Source: Candidatus Albibeggiatoa sp. nov. NOAA (GTDB lineage Bacteria; Pseudomonadota; Gammaproteobacteria; Beggiatoales; Beggiatoaceae). Taken from it: 64,000 bases of DNA. Location: positions 124,001 to 188,000 of the forward strand of contig JAOXRS010000066.1 of NCBI GenBank assembly GCA_025800385.1, in the 5' to 3' direction. Below, one piece after another: positions 1 through 8,458 of this stretch. The translations under genes were made by a program, and so were the position numbers. A model generated the notes under the pieces. It searched no databases. It was not told where the DNA came from and saw only the letters and a list, made by a program, of their open reading frames with translations. Position 1 is the first letter of the stretch, and each line of letters starts with the position of its first letter.

Positions 1-2
1 AT

Positions 3-1526
3 GGGCATTATATTTGGATTTTAGGGCGTGGTATTGGTGTGAGAGATTCTAATGCTGAATTGACACGTTTAGTCGGTACGCATATGGATTTAACCCAACA
101 GAAACACATTGAGCAGGCATTGCGTAAAAGTAAAGAGCATTTTCGAACAATTTTTAATAATGCTGCAGTGGGCATTAGTATTATTGATAGCGAAGGCAAT
201 TATGTGCAAGCAAACTCAAAGTGGGCAGATATGTTGGGCAGTGATATGGTTTCAGTATTAAAACGTACTGAACAGGAAGTAACCTGCCCTGACGATCGTC
301 AAATGAGCCAAGAACAGTTCCTTGCTTTAATTAAAGGGGATGTCGATTTTTATCAACTGGAAAAACGCTATATTCGTGCGGATGGTAGTTATTTTTGGGC
401 AGATTTTTGGGGTTCAACCATTCGGAATTTAGATAATCAACTTGAAGCAGTCATTGGTATCACGGTTGATATTAGTGAGCGTAAACATGCAGAAGAAGCA
501 TTGCGTCAGAAAAATACCGACTTAACTCAAGCTTTACAACAATTAAAAACCACTCAAGAAGAACTGATTCAGTCGGAAAAAATGGCCGCGCTAGGACAAT
601 TGATTGCAGGGGTTGCACATGAAATTAACACACCATTAGGTGCAATTCGTTCATCTGCAAGTAGCATTAGTCGTTTCCTCTCAAATACATTGGAAAAGTT
701 GCCACATTTATTTCATGAATTGCCTGAAGATAAACAACAACCTTTTTTCAATTTGTTACATCGCTTAGCCAACCAACCTCATACAAGCTTATCTTCACGT
801 GAAAAACGTAAACGGCGCAGAGAACTCACTCCACAATTAGAGCTATATACACAAGATGCCACTTTATTAGCAGATAAATTAGTCGACATGGGTGTTTTTG
901 AAAATCTTGAAGAACTGTCTCCATTATTTAATACCGATGATAGCGAAGAGATTTTAGATGTGGCTTATCAGTTTGCTAACTTGCAACGTGGAATTAAGAA
1001 TATTACGGTTGCTTCGGATAAAGCGGCAAAAGTGGTATTTGCGCTGAAAAACTTTTCTCATTTCGACCATACTGGGGAAAAAGTACAAGCCAATGTGGTA
1101 GAAGGTATTGAAACGGTATTAACCCTTTATAACAGCCAAATGAAACAAAGGGTGAAGGTGCATCGGCAATACACTGAAGTGCCTACAATATGGTGTTATC
1201 CCGATGAGCTTAACCAAGTTTGGACAAATCTGATCCACAATGCGTTACATGCAATGAATCATCAAGGTGAATTGTTCATTGATATCAACTTACAAAATAC
1301 ACATATCATGGTCAAAATTACTGATACGGGTATTGGTATTCCTAAAGAAGTGATTCAGAATATATTTACGCCGTTTTTTACCACCAAACCAGCAGGTGAA
1401 GGCAGCGGATTAGGCTTGGATATTGTACAAAAAATTGTTACTAAACATGATGGCAAGATTGATGTAGAGAGTTGCCCCGGAAAAACGACATTTATTGTAC
1501 AGTTGCCTGTCTCTTCATCCTTATAA
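3..1526 (+). CDS. PAS-domain sensor histidine kinase, 5' end outside window
   Basis: C-terminal part of a membrane or cytosolic sensor kinase. The frame is open to the left edge, and its first codons (WILGRGIGVRDSN, then GTHMDLT) are the end of a PAS/PAC domain, so the GTG at 39 is not a real start. A second PAS domain follows (about residues 35-150 counted from the GTG, ending ITVDISERKHAEEAL), then a coiled coil and the phospho-acceptor motif GVAHEINTPLGAI with His near 194. The ATPase part has an N box (NLIHNALHAM), G1 (DTGIGIP) and G2 (GSGLGLDIV). About 150 residues between H box and N box form an unusually long charged insert. No response regulator lies nearby, so the signal and target are unknown. 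Confidence 0.9.
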   Translation, partial: GHYIWILGRGIGVRDSNAELTRLVGTHMDLTQQKHIEQALRKSKEHFRTIFNNAAVGISIIDSEGNYVQANSKWADMLGSDMVSVLKRTEQEVTCPDDRQMSQEQFLALIKGDVDFYQLEKRYIRADGSYFWADFWGSTIRNLDNQLEAVIGITVDISERKHAEEALRQKNTDLTQALQQLKTTQEELIQSEKMAALGQLIAGVAHEINTPLGAIRSSASSISRFLSNTLEKLPHLFHELPEDKQQPFFNLLHRLANQPHTSLSSREKRKRRRELTPQLELYTQDATLLADKLVDMGVFENLEELSPLFNTDDSEEILDVAYQFANLQRGIKNITVASDKAAKVVFALKNFSHFDHTGEKVQANVVEGIETVLTLYNSQMKQRVKVHRQYTEVPTIWCYPDELNQVWTNLIHNALHAMNHQGELFIDINLQNTHIMVKITDTGIGIPKEVIQNIFTPFFTTKPAGEGSGLGLDIVQKIVTKHDGKIDVESCPGKTTFIVQLPVSSSL

Positions 1527-1675
1527 GTCACAAAATGATGAAATGTGCAGCAATGATTGTATGTTTCATCAGCAAAATTATTCACGTAAACAAGCTGCCG
1601 TATGTAATCTAATTTATGTTAGACTGGCTCCTTACTGCCTACATATTGATTCCGTTCTAGTTTAAAACCATACTG

Positions 1676-2631
1676 ATGCAACACTTATTAAACCGCTTTG
1701 GTCAGCAGGCCATTCCTTGCTTTTTTATTATTGATTTCACCAAAACCCACAGTTATGTTTACCCTTTAAGCCAAATGCCAGAAGATATTTTATGGTCAAT
1801 GGCTTCTCAACCTACAGTTGAACAAACGAAAAAACTGACAGCGTTGCAGCTAAAAAAAAAGCCATCAGCTTTGATCAATACCAAACTGCGTTTAACCAAG
1901 TCATTACAGAAATGTATGAAGGCAATACTTATTTATTAAATTTGACCTTTCCGACCCAGATTCAAACTGACGCATCACTATTAGACATTTTTCACGCCAC
2001 TCAAGCTAAGTTTAAGCTGTATTTTCAAGATCAATTTGTCTGTTTTTCACCTGAACGCTTCGTGCAAATCCAAAACAATACAATCAAGACCTTTCCCATG
2101 AAGGGTACGATCAATGCCCTACTGCCTAATGCCGAACAGCAGATTTTAAATGATGATAAGGAAATGGCTGAGCATGTAATGGTGGTGGATTTACTGCGCA
2201 ATGATTTGTCTATGGTGGCAAGCGATGTGCGAGTGCAACGTTTTCGCTATATTGATAAAATTCAAGCGGGACAAAGACCTTTATTGCAAGTCAGTTCCGA
2301 AATCAGTGGGCAACTTCCACATAATTGGCAACATCGTTTAGGTGATATGTTGTACACACTTTTGCCAGCGGGTTCTATTTCTGGTACGCCTAAGTGCAAT
2401 ACACTAAACATTATTAACCAAGTCGAAAATTATCAAAGAGGCTTTTTTACGGGTATTTTTGGTTATTTTGATGGGCAAAATTTGGATAGCGCGGTGATGA
2501 TTCGGTTTATTGAAAAGCAGCAAGATGGCTCATTGGTTTATAAAAGTGGGGGCGGGATTACGATTGATAGCGATGCAGCTTCAGAATATCAGGAGTTATT
2601 AGATAAAGTCTATTTGCCATTAGCGAGATAA
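1676..2631 (+). pseudogene. pabB: Aminodeoxychorismate synthase component I (PabB-like), interrupted by a frameshift
   Basis: PabB joins chorismate and ammonia to give aminodeoxychorismate for folate. The N-terminal part (1676-1939, IPCFFIIDFTK) and the catalytic part lie in different frames. The second frame reads AISFDQYQTAFNQVITEM from about 1861, well upstream of its first ATG at 1912, so the two ORFs are one gene. The break is at nine A residues (1852-1860). The catalytic half has PMKGT (the lysine typical of PabB rather than TrpE), AEHVMVVDLLRNDLS and LPAGSISGTPK. Joined, it is about 318 residues, the size of short PabB proteins. A one-base slip backwards at A-AAA-AAG restores the frame. 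Real mutation, sequencing error and programmed slippage cannot be separated here. Confidence 0.8.
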
Positions 2632-2753
2632 ATAAGTTGTTGCCTGATACAAACAGATGAATGACATTCAAAACAAATCATCATGTGTGAATGCACAAAG
2701 TAGAATATACTAACAGTACATTGCTTTCGCATTTAACTCACGACAACGCAAAC

Positions 2754-3908
2754 ATGACTCGTATTGGTATTGTAGCTGGAGAAATTTCTGGCGATATTTT
2801 AGGGGCTGGACTGATTCAAAGCCTCAAGCAACATTATCCCCAAGCCCAGTTTGAAGGCATTGGCGGGCAAAATATGTTACAAGCTGGCTTTAAAACTCAT
2901 TATCCGATGGAAACACTGTCTGTAATGGGTTTATTTGAAGTGCTCAAACATTACCGCACCATCAAACGTTGTCATGATGAATTGTGTGATTATTTCTTGC
3001 AAAATCCACCTGATATTTTTATTGGAATTGATGCGCCTGACTTTAATTTGCGCTTAGAAACCCATTTAAAACAAGCCAATATTCCCACTGTGCATTATGT
3101 CAGCCCTTCAGTGTGGGCGTGGCGCGAGCATCGTTTAAAACATATCAAGCAAGCCTGTGATTTGATGTTAACTTTGTTGCCATTTGAAGCGGCTTATTAT
3201 GAAAAAAACCAACACCCTGTCACATTTGTCGGCCATCCTTTGGCGGATAAAATTGATTTAGAAACTGATAAGTTGGCCGCAAGACGTGAATTAGATTTAG
3301 ATGAAAAAGCCACATGGATTGCGATTTTACCGGGAAGTCGTGGCACAGAATTGAAACAACTCGCCAAACCTTTTATTCAAACTGCCCAATGGCTATTACA
3401 AGAACGCCCAGATTTACAATTTATTGTCCCTGTTGCCAATCAAAAAACCAGCGAGATTTTCCAACAGCATTTACAGCAAATTGCGCCAGATTTACCGATT
3501 CAATATTTTAACGCCCAACAATCTCACCAAGTGATGGCTGCCGCAGACGTGATATTAATGGCATCAGGCACGGCTACATTAGAAGCGATGTTAGTAAAAC
3601 GGCCGATGGTTGTGGCATATCGCTTAATGACTTTGACCTATTGGTTGGCAAAGCAGTTGGTGCATATCCCTTATTTTTCCTTACCTAATTTACTTGCAAA
3701 TGAGAAGCTTGTTCCCGAGTTTTTGCAAAAAGAGGCCACCCCTGACAATCTTGGGCAAGCTGTACTATACTGGCTAGACAACGAAGTTGCAGCGCAACAA
3801 TTAACCCAGCGTTTTACCGAATTACATTTACAATTACAACAATCTGCCAGTGATCGAGCAGCTCAAGCGATCGCAGACCTATTGGCAGCCAATGAGAAAT
3901 CAGCCTAA
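2754..3908 (+). CDS. lpxB: Lipid-A-disaccharide synthase
   Basis: Inner-membrane peripheral GT19 enzyme that joins UDP-2,3-diacylglucosamine and lipid X in lipid A synthesis. Family motifs: VAGEISGDILGAGLI at the N terminus, HYVSPSVWAWREHR in the middle, LPGSRGTELKQL, and MASGTATLEAML near the C terminus. From this ATG the protein has 384 residues, matching the usual length. The frame is also open to an ATG at 2691, but the extra 21 residues are not family-like and a possible -10 (TATACT) falls inside that stretch. Neither start has a clear ribosome binding site. lpxA, lpxD and fabZ are not adjacent, so the gene appears detached from the usual lipid A cluster. Confidence 0.93.
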   Translation: MTRIGIVAGEISGDILGAGLIQSLKQHYPQAQFEGIGGQNMLQAGFKTHYPMETLSVMGLFEVLKHYRTIKRCHDELCDYFLQNPPDIFIGIDAPDFNLRLETHLKQANIPTVHYVSPSVWAWREHRLKHIKQACDLMLTLLPFEAAYYEKNQHPVTFVGHPLADKIDLETDKLAARRELDLDEKATWIAILPGSRGTELKQLAKPFIQTAQWLLQERPDLQFIVPVANQKTSEIFQQHLQQIAPDLPIQYFNAQQSHQVMAAADVILMASGTATLEAMLVKRPMVVAYRLMTLTYWLAKQLVHIPYFSLPNLLANEKLVPEFLQKEATPDNLGQAVLYWLDNEVAAQQLTQRFTELHLQLQQSASDRAAQAIADLLAANEKSA

Positions 3909-3964
3909 CACTGGTTTCAGTCAAAAAGCGTGTGTCATATTACTGACTCCATGAGGACACTATT

Positions 3965-4561
3965 ATGCGTTATCTTGCTTTATTTGCGTATTTTTTAAGT
4001 TTTCCACTTTACGCAGCACCACAAATCGGTTCGCCTGTCGCGAATTTTACTTTATCTGATAGTTGGGGCAATCCTGTTGAGTTATCTGATTTTCTTGGGA
4101 AACATGTGGTATTAGAATGGATTAATCCTGATTGTCCTGCAGTTAAGCGACATTATGAATTGAAAACTATGCAAAATTTAGCGTATGAATATCTCAGTTA
4201 TGATGTGGTGTGGTTATCAATTAATAGCACGCATTATATGACTCAAGAAGACAATCAACGTTGGAGGCAACTCAATCAAATATTTTACCGAATCTTAGAC
4301 GACCGTGAAGGCTTAGTTGGACAAGCTTTGCAAGCGCAAATAACACCACAAGTCTTTATTCTTGATCCACAAGGTACACTGGTTTACAAGGGAGCTGTCG
4401 ATAATGCGCCACAAGGGGTGGCAACGTTTAATTATGTAGAAGCGGCGTTGCAAGAATTATTGACGGATCAACCTATTACTTATCCAGAAACACAAGCTTA
4501 TGGTTGTGCGGTTAAATATCCTGCTCAAATGCTTAATTTAAGTGCTCACCACCTAGAATAA
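3965..4561 (+). CDS. Exported redoxin (AhpC/TSA-like thioredoxin-fold) protein
   Basis: 198 residues with an N-terminal signal sequence (FAYFLSFPLYAAP) followed by a redoxin fold: IGSPVANFTLSD, then WINPDCPAVKRHY. The active site has one cysteine (DCPAVK) in place of CxxC, as in a family of redoxin proteins with NPDCPxVKxHY. A second conserved cysteine lies near the C terminus (YGCAVKY). Likely periplasmic and able to react with thiols or peroxides; the true substrate is unknown. The ribosome binding site AGGAC lies 9 bases upstream of the ATG. It is a single-gene unit between lpxB and a hairpin at 4570. Confidence 0.75.
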   Translation: MRYLALFAYFLSFPLYAAPQIGSPVANFTLSDSWGNPVELSDFLGKHVVLEWINPDCPAVKRHYELKTMQNLAYEYLSYDVVWLSINSTHYMTQEDNQRWRQLNQIFYRILDDREGLVGQALQAQITPQVFILDPQGTLVYKGAVDNAPQGVATFNYVEAALQELLTDQPITYPETQAYGCAVKYPAQMLNLSAHHLE

Positions 4562-4569
4562 ACAGTTTC

Positions 4570-4604
4570 GAGGGCTGGAACACTGCTAAAAACAGCCAGT
4601 CCTC
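4570..4604 (+). terminator. Hairpin after the redoxin gene
   Basis: GAGGGCTGG at 4570-4578 pairs with CCAGTCCTC at 4596-4604 (nine pairs, one G-U). There is no T run. It lies 9 bases past the redoxin stop codon and just before the next promoter, so it probably ends the upstream transcript. Confidence 0.45.
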
Positions 4605-4606
4605 AA

Positions 4607-4615
4607 TGTTATAAT
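4607..4615 (+). promoter_or_regulatory. Extended -10 promoter of ybgC-tolQ-tolR
   Basis: TGTTATAAT matches an extended sigma-70 -10 element (TGnTATAAT). It has no good -35, as is usual for extended -10 promoters. It would give a leader of about 24 bases before the ATG at 4645, supporting that start over the TTG at 4633. Confidence 0.5.
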
Positions 4616-4644
4616 GACGCAACATTTACCATTTGCGATTTAAT

Positions 4645-5055
4645 ATGAATTCACAGTTTCACTTTCCCGTTCGCGTCTATTACGAAGATACCGATGCAGG
4701 TGGCGTGGTATATTACGCTAATTATTTAAAATTCTTAGAGCGTGCCCGTACAGAATTTTTACGTCATTTAGGTTTTGAGCAAACCGACTTAATTCATCAA
4801 CATGCATTCATCATCATGGTGCGCAATGTCAACGTAGATTATAAAAAGCCTGCTACATTTAACGATTTGCTGAATGTGTGCACATCTATCACCAAAATGG
4901 GTAAAGTCAGTCTACAAATGGAACAACAAGTGCTAAGAGAAAATACAGTATTGTGTACTGCACAAGTAAAACTGGCTGGCGTTCATGCAACGGATTTACG
5001 CCCTAAGCCATTCCCAAACATGTTATTACAAGCGTTTGACGACTATGTTTCCTGA
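4645..5055 (+). CDS. ybgC: Acyl-CoA thioesterase of the Tol-Pal operon
   Basis: Hot-dog fold thioesterase, 136 residues, cytosolic and associated with the inner membrane in relatives. The catalytic motif YYEDTDAGGVVYYANYLKF contains the conserved Asp, and the downstream strand pattern is typical. An in-frame TTG at 4633 exists, but the ATG at 4645 matches the family N terminus (FHFPVRVYYEDTD). The stop overlaps the start of tolQ by 11 bases, which implies translational coupling. ybgC heading tolQR is the normal gammaproteobacterial order. Confidence 0.93.
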   Translation: MNSQFHFPVRVYYEDTDAGGVVYYANYLKFLERARTEFLRHLGFEQTDLIHQHAFIIMVRNVNVDYKKPATFNDLLNVCTSITKMGKVSLQMEQQVLRENTVLCTAQVKLAGVHATDLRPKPFPNMLLQAFDDYVS

Positions 5056-5749
5056 TTTGCTTTCTGAGTTAACGAACTCGTTTTATATCAAGCTATTTTT
5101 AGAAGCCAGCTTCCTAGTGCAAGCAGTGATGGTTTTGTTATTGTTTTTGTCACTGTACTCTTGGGCATTGATTTTAGGTAAGCAACATATACTATCTAAG
5201 GCCAATCGTGCTGCTCGAAAGTTTGAAAATCAGTTTTGGAAAAATAAAGATTTCAACGGTTTATACAATCGCATCAGTGGTTATCGTCGTGACCCTAAAG
5301 GCTTAGAAAGTATTTTCTTCACAGGTTATGTCGAATTTGCCAAGCAACGTAAACAAAATATTGCCCCTGAAGTGATGCTTAATAGTTTACAACGGGTGAT
5401 GAAAGTGGCTCTGGTGCGAGAAGTGGATCGTTTGGATAAGGGTTTATCCACGTTGGCCACGATTGGTTCAGTCAGCCCTTACATTGGTTTGTTCGGTACA
5501 GTGTGGGGCATTATGCACTCATTTCACGCTTTGGGTAATGTGCAGCAAGCGACTCTCGCAATGGTTGCCCCCGGTATTTCTGAAGCATTGGTTGCAACTG
5601 CTATTGGTTTATTTGTGGCGATTCCTGCGGTGATTGCTTACAACAGCTATATGGCAGAAATTGATCGTTTAACCAGCCGTTATGATAATTTTTTAGAAGA
5701 ATTCACCAATTTATTACAACGCCAAATTTACGCTAAAGCCAGCTCATGA
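5045..5749 (+). CDS. tolQ: TolQ, Tol-Pal inner-membrane motor subunit
   Basis: ExbB/MotA-family protein that forms the proton channel with TolR, powering outer-membrane constriction at division. The 234 residues fit the family. Three membrane segments are visible: about 18-40, 135-160 (IGSVSPYIGLFGTVWGIM) and 170-190 (ALVATAIGLFVAIPAVIAY). The ATG at 5045 is chosen over 4985 because TolQ proteins start a few residues before the first helix and the longer form would run through ybgC. It overlaps ybgC by 11 bases and tolR by 4 bases. Confidence 0.93.
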   Translation: MFPDLLSELTNSFYIKLFLEASFLVQAVMVLLLFLSLYSWALILGKQHILSKANRAARKFENQFWKNKDFNGLYNRISGYRRDPKGLESIFFTGYVEFAKQRKQNIAPEVMLNSLQRVMKVALVREVDRLDKGLSTLATIGSVSPYIGLFGTVWGIMHSFHALGNVQQATLAMVAPGISEALVATAIGLFVAIPAVIAYNSYMAEIDRLTSRYDNFLEEFTNLLQRQIYAKASS

Positions 5750-6174
5750 AGCATAACCCCTACCGAAAAGGCCGTATGGCAGAAATGAACGTTGTACCAT
5801 ACATCGATGTGATGTTGGTCTTGCTGATTATTTTTATGATTACGTCTCCGCTGCTGGTTGAAGGGATTAAAGTCGATTTACCCCAAGCCAGTCAAAGTAC
5901 GCCTGATGTAGTCACTGATGAAGGTGAATTGATTGTTGTATCGATTGATGCAGATGGGTTGTTATATTTACAGGACAATGAGCAACCTTATTCTGAGCCA
6001 GACATGGTTGCAGCCTTAAAAGAGTTGCTTGAGGAAAAGCATTCTCGCATATTACTGAAAGGCGATAAAAACGTGGCTTATGGGCGGATTATGCAAGTGA
6101 TTGATACGTTGAAAACCTCAGGGGTAACAAACGTCGCATTGATTACCAGCATTAAAACAGAGCAAAGCCCGTAA
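5746..6174 (+). CDS. tolR: TolR, Tol-Pal inner-membrane motor subunit
   Basis: ExbD/TolR protein, 142 residues. It has one transmembrane helix near the N terminus (VMLVLLIIFMITSPLL) preceded by NVVPYIDVM, whose Asp is the proton-carrying residue, and a periplasmic domain after VDLPQAS. It starts in an ATGA overlap with tolQ. tolA, tolB and pal are not downstream: the operon ends at a hairpin and the next genes run the opposite way, so those components must be encoded elsewhere. Confidence 0.93.
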   Translation: MKHNPYRKGRMAEMNVVPYIDVMLVLLIIFMITSPLLVEGIKVDLPQASQSTPDVVTDEGELIVVSIDADGLLYLQDNEQPYSEPDMVAALKELLEEKHSRILLKGDKNVAYGRIMQVIDTLKTSGVTNVALITSIKTEQSP

Positions 6175-6192
6175 TATTAAACCATATTTATA

Positions 6193-6241
6193 AGCTTAAC
6201 TTGCCCTTATCACTAAATTGCAAAAGTAAGCTAAGCTTTTT
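6193..6241 (+). terminator. Terminator after tolR
   Basis: AGCTTAACTT (6193-6202) pairs with AAGTAAGCT (6224-6232) with one bulge, and a run of five T follows at 6237-6241 on the plus strand. It separates tolR from the convergent oxidoreductase pair. Confidence 0.45.
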
Positions 6242-6248
6242 CATCATT

Positions 6249-7115
6249 CTAAAACCCTTCTGTTCCCAGTAAATGTTTGATTTCAGGGTAAGAAAATACA
6301 GGCCCATCTTTACAGATAAATAAGTCACCAAATTGACAATGACCACAATGTCCCACCGCACATTGCATATTACGCTCCATGCTGAAATACACCGAAGATT
6401 CGGGCACACCTAATTCTGTTAAATGTTTAGTTGCAGATTGCATCATGCCTTCAGGCCCGCAAATCATCACAATCGTGCGCTCTGACCAAACTTTAACTTT
6501 ATCCAACACCTGAATCCGTGGACTCACATCCCAATGCCAATTGACCGAACCTTTAGTCGACGCAACCAGTACGGTGGTATCGGGAATAGTCTTCCAACGC
6601 TCAAATCGCTCAGGCCAGATAAATTCGTCTACATGTTTGACTTTTTGCACAATGGTTAAATGGCCAAACCGCTCCCGACGGCGAATAATATGATTAATCA
6701 CTGAAATCGTCGGTGCACAACCCAAACCACCTGAGACAATAATCACGTCTTGCCCTTCAGCCTCACGCAATGGCCAACCACGACCATAAGGCCCTCGAAT
6801 CCCAATTTTTTGCCCTGCTTCTAGTTGAGAAATACCACGCGTCACCCGTCCAACGCGATTTATTGTATGGGTTAATAATTCCTCATGCTCAGGATCAGAC
6901 ACAATCGAAATTGCCACTTCGCCCACACCGTATAAATACAACATGTTGAATTGCCCCGGTTGATAGGTATAAGCTTCATGCTGCTTGGGATCAGTTAAAC
7001 GCAATTGCATGGTGAAAATCGTATCTGACTCTTGCACCCGCTCGACAATTTCCGCTTCCATTGGTAAATAGGCATTTTCATCGACAGTATGATGGCTAGG
7101 AATCATATGGCTCAT
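6249..7115 (-). CDS. Hydrogenase/sulfur-reductase gamma-type FAD/NAD(P)-binding subunit
   Basis: 288-residue flavin reductase of the ferredoxin-NADP reductase type, as found in HydG/SudA/AsrB-like subunits. It moves electrons between NAD(P)H and iron-sulfur partners. Seen: an FAD part ([10 protein letters not shown]), a pyridine-nucleotide part ([23 protein letters not shown]), and a C-terminal [2Fe-2S] motif, [14 protein letters not shown] with a fourth Cys in LFICKDG. The ATG at 7115 has GGAGGAG upstream and overlaps the stop of the beta gene (ATGA). The pair forms an operon without hydrogenase large or small subunits, so the terminal reaction is unknown. Confidence 0.85.
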   Translation of the reverse strand: MSHMIPSHHTVDENAYLPMEAEIVERVQESDTIFTMQLRLTDPKQHEAYTYQPGQFNMLYLYGVGEVAISIVSDPEHEELLTHTINRVGRVTRGISQLEAGQKIGIRGPYGRGWPLREAEGQDVIIVSGGLGCAPTISVINHIIRRRERFGHLTIVQKVKHVDEFIWPERFERWKTIPDTTVLVASTKGSVNWHWDVSPRIQVLDKVKVWSERTIVMICGPEGMMQSATKHLTELGVPESSVYFSMERNMQCAVGHCGHCQFGDLFICKDGPVFSYPEIKHLLGTEGF

Positions 7116-8209
7116 GATTGCACTCCTCCGCAAATGGCTTGGGCTTCTTCGGTGATGTCAATGCCCACAGGACACCAAGTGATACAACGCCCACAACCCA
7201 CACAACCTGATCGCCCATATTGGTCATGCCAACTGCCTAATTTATGTGTCAGCCACTGTCGATAACGTAAGTGAATATCTTTGCGTAACACGATGCTGTG
7301 CATATAACTGTGCCTCAAAGTAAAACAGGAATCCCATTGCCGATAATGCGCACTTTCTGACCCATCAAGCTGTGCATCTTCTACCTCATTATGGCAAAAA
7401 CAGGTGGGGCATACGGATGTACAGTTACCACAGGCTAAACAACGTTCACCGATTTCTTTCCAATGCGGATGATCTAAATTATCAAATAAAGCACCTTTTA
7501 AATGTCTTGAAGGAAGTTGACGTTGCTGGGATTCAATTGCCTGTTGCTGCTGTTTTTCTGCTTGGGATAATTGGATTGTTGTGGGATCACGAAGTGGTAA
7601 TTGTGCAGCGATGTTTTTGCCGATTTTGCTTTTAGTACGAACCAGAAAACCATCATCTAATTCCGTTAAGGCAATATCAAACCCAGAACGCGCATCAGGC
7701 CCATCACCTGTAGAAGCACAAAAACAGGTTTCTGCGGGATGACTACAGTCAACGGCAATAAAAATCAATGGGCGGCGGCGTAAATTGTAATAACGATCAC
7801 CATAGGTATTAAATGCAAAATGTTGATCTTGTAAATGCAGCGCGGCTAAATCACAGGCTTTAACACCAATGACAGCTAAAGGTTTGGGCTCAGGCAATAC
7901 TTCTTCAAATGCGAGTTTTCCCGTTTCATCACGTTTGACTTTCCACAATATTTCACGTGATGCAAATGTCATCGGTTTAACTGCTTCTGAACTATTTGCC
8001 CATGCAAAATAACGCTGTTGTCCATTTTCTGAAAGACGATAATATCCGGGAGCTTGTTGATCTTGATAGTTGATTGGGAGTTGTGCAACCTCGGTTAATT
8101 CGTCATACACAAGGTTGTGGTCACGAATTTGCGGTGCGATACAGGTATAACCTGCTTGTTGCAACGCTGTTAATAGTTGGGGGAAATCTTCACGCGCTAG
8201 GAATCTCAT
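7112..8209 (-). CDS. Hydrogenase/sulfur-reductase beta-type 4Fe-4S subunit
   Basis: 365-residue protein of the HydB/AsrA type. The N-terminal half carries [16 protein letters not shown] and the cysteine cluster [10 protein letters not shown]. The C-terminal half has two [4Fe-4S] ferredoxin motifs, [16 protein letters not shown] and [16 protein letters not shown]. These proteins relay electrons from the flavin gamma subunit. It is first in the two-gene operon, and 249 bases of AT-rich DNA upstream separate it from the divergent TonB receptor. With no catalytic alpha or delta subunit in the window, a hydrogenase name would overstate what is seen. Confidence 0.85.
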   Translation of the reverse strand: MRFLAREDFPQLLTALQQAGYTCIAPQIRDHNLVYDELTEVAQLPINYQDQQAPGYYRLSENGQQRYFAWANSSEAVKPMTFASREILWKVKRDETGKLAFEEVLPEPKPLAVIGVKACDLAALHLQDQHFAFNTYGDRYYNLRRRPLIFIAVDCSHPAETCFCASTGDGPDARSGFDIALTELDDGFLVRTKSKIGKNIAAQLPLRDPTTIQLSQAEKQQQQAIESQQRQLPSRHLKGALFDNLDHPHWKEIGERCLACGNCTSVCPTCFCHNEVEDAQLDGSESAHYRQWDSCFTLRHSYMHSIVLRKDIHLRYRQWLTHKLGSWHDQYGRSGCVGCGRCITWCPVGIDITEEAQAICGGVQS

Positions 8210-8458
8210 TGTATTCTCCGCACAGGTTGTCGTGAATCACTATGATAAATCTTTTTTGGGATTGGTTAAATATTTAAATGTAGTAACTGGCTATCATGCT
8301 TACAAAAATAGTCATTTGAAATACATAATGTTTGCCAATGAGCATGTTAAGGCTCACCATTTCCGTATAAAACAATATATCTGAAAAAATGTCATTAACT
8401 TATTTACATTATCAATTTATTATATTACGTTAAATTACTTCGTATTTAGGAATAAGAT

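Noticed and set aside
1852..1864. Certain programmed frameshift in pabB
   Set aside because: Slippery heptamer present, but no stimulatory Shine-Dalgarno or stable stem; kept only as a hypothesis.
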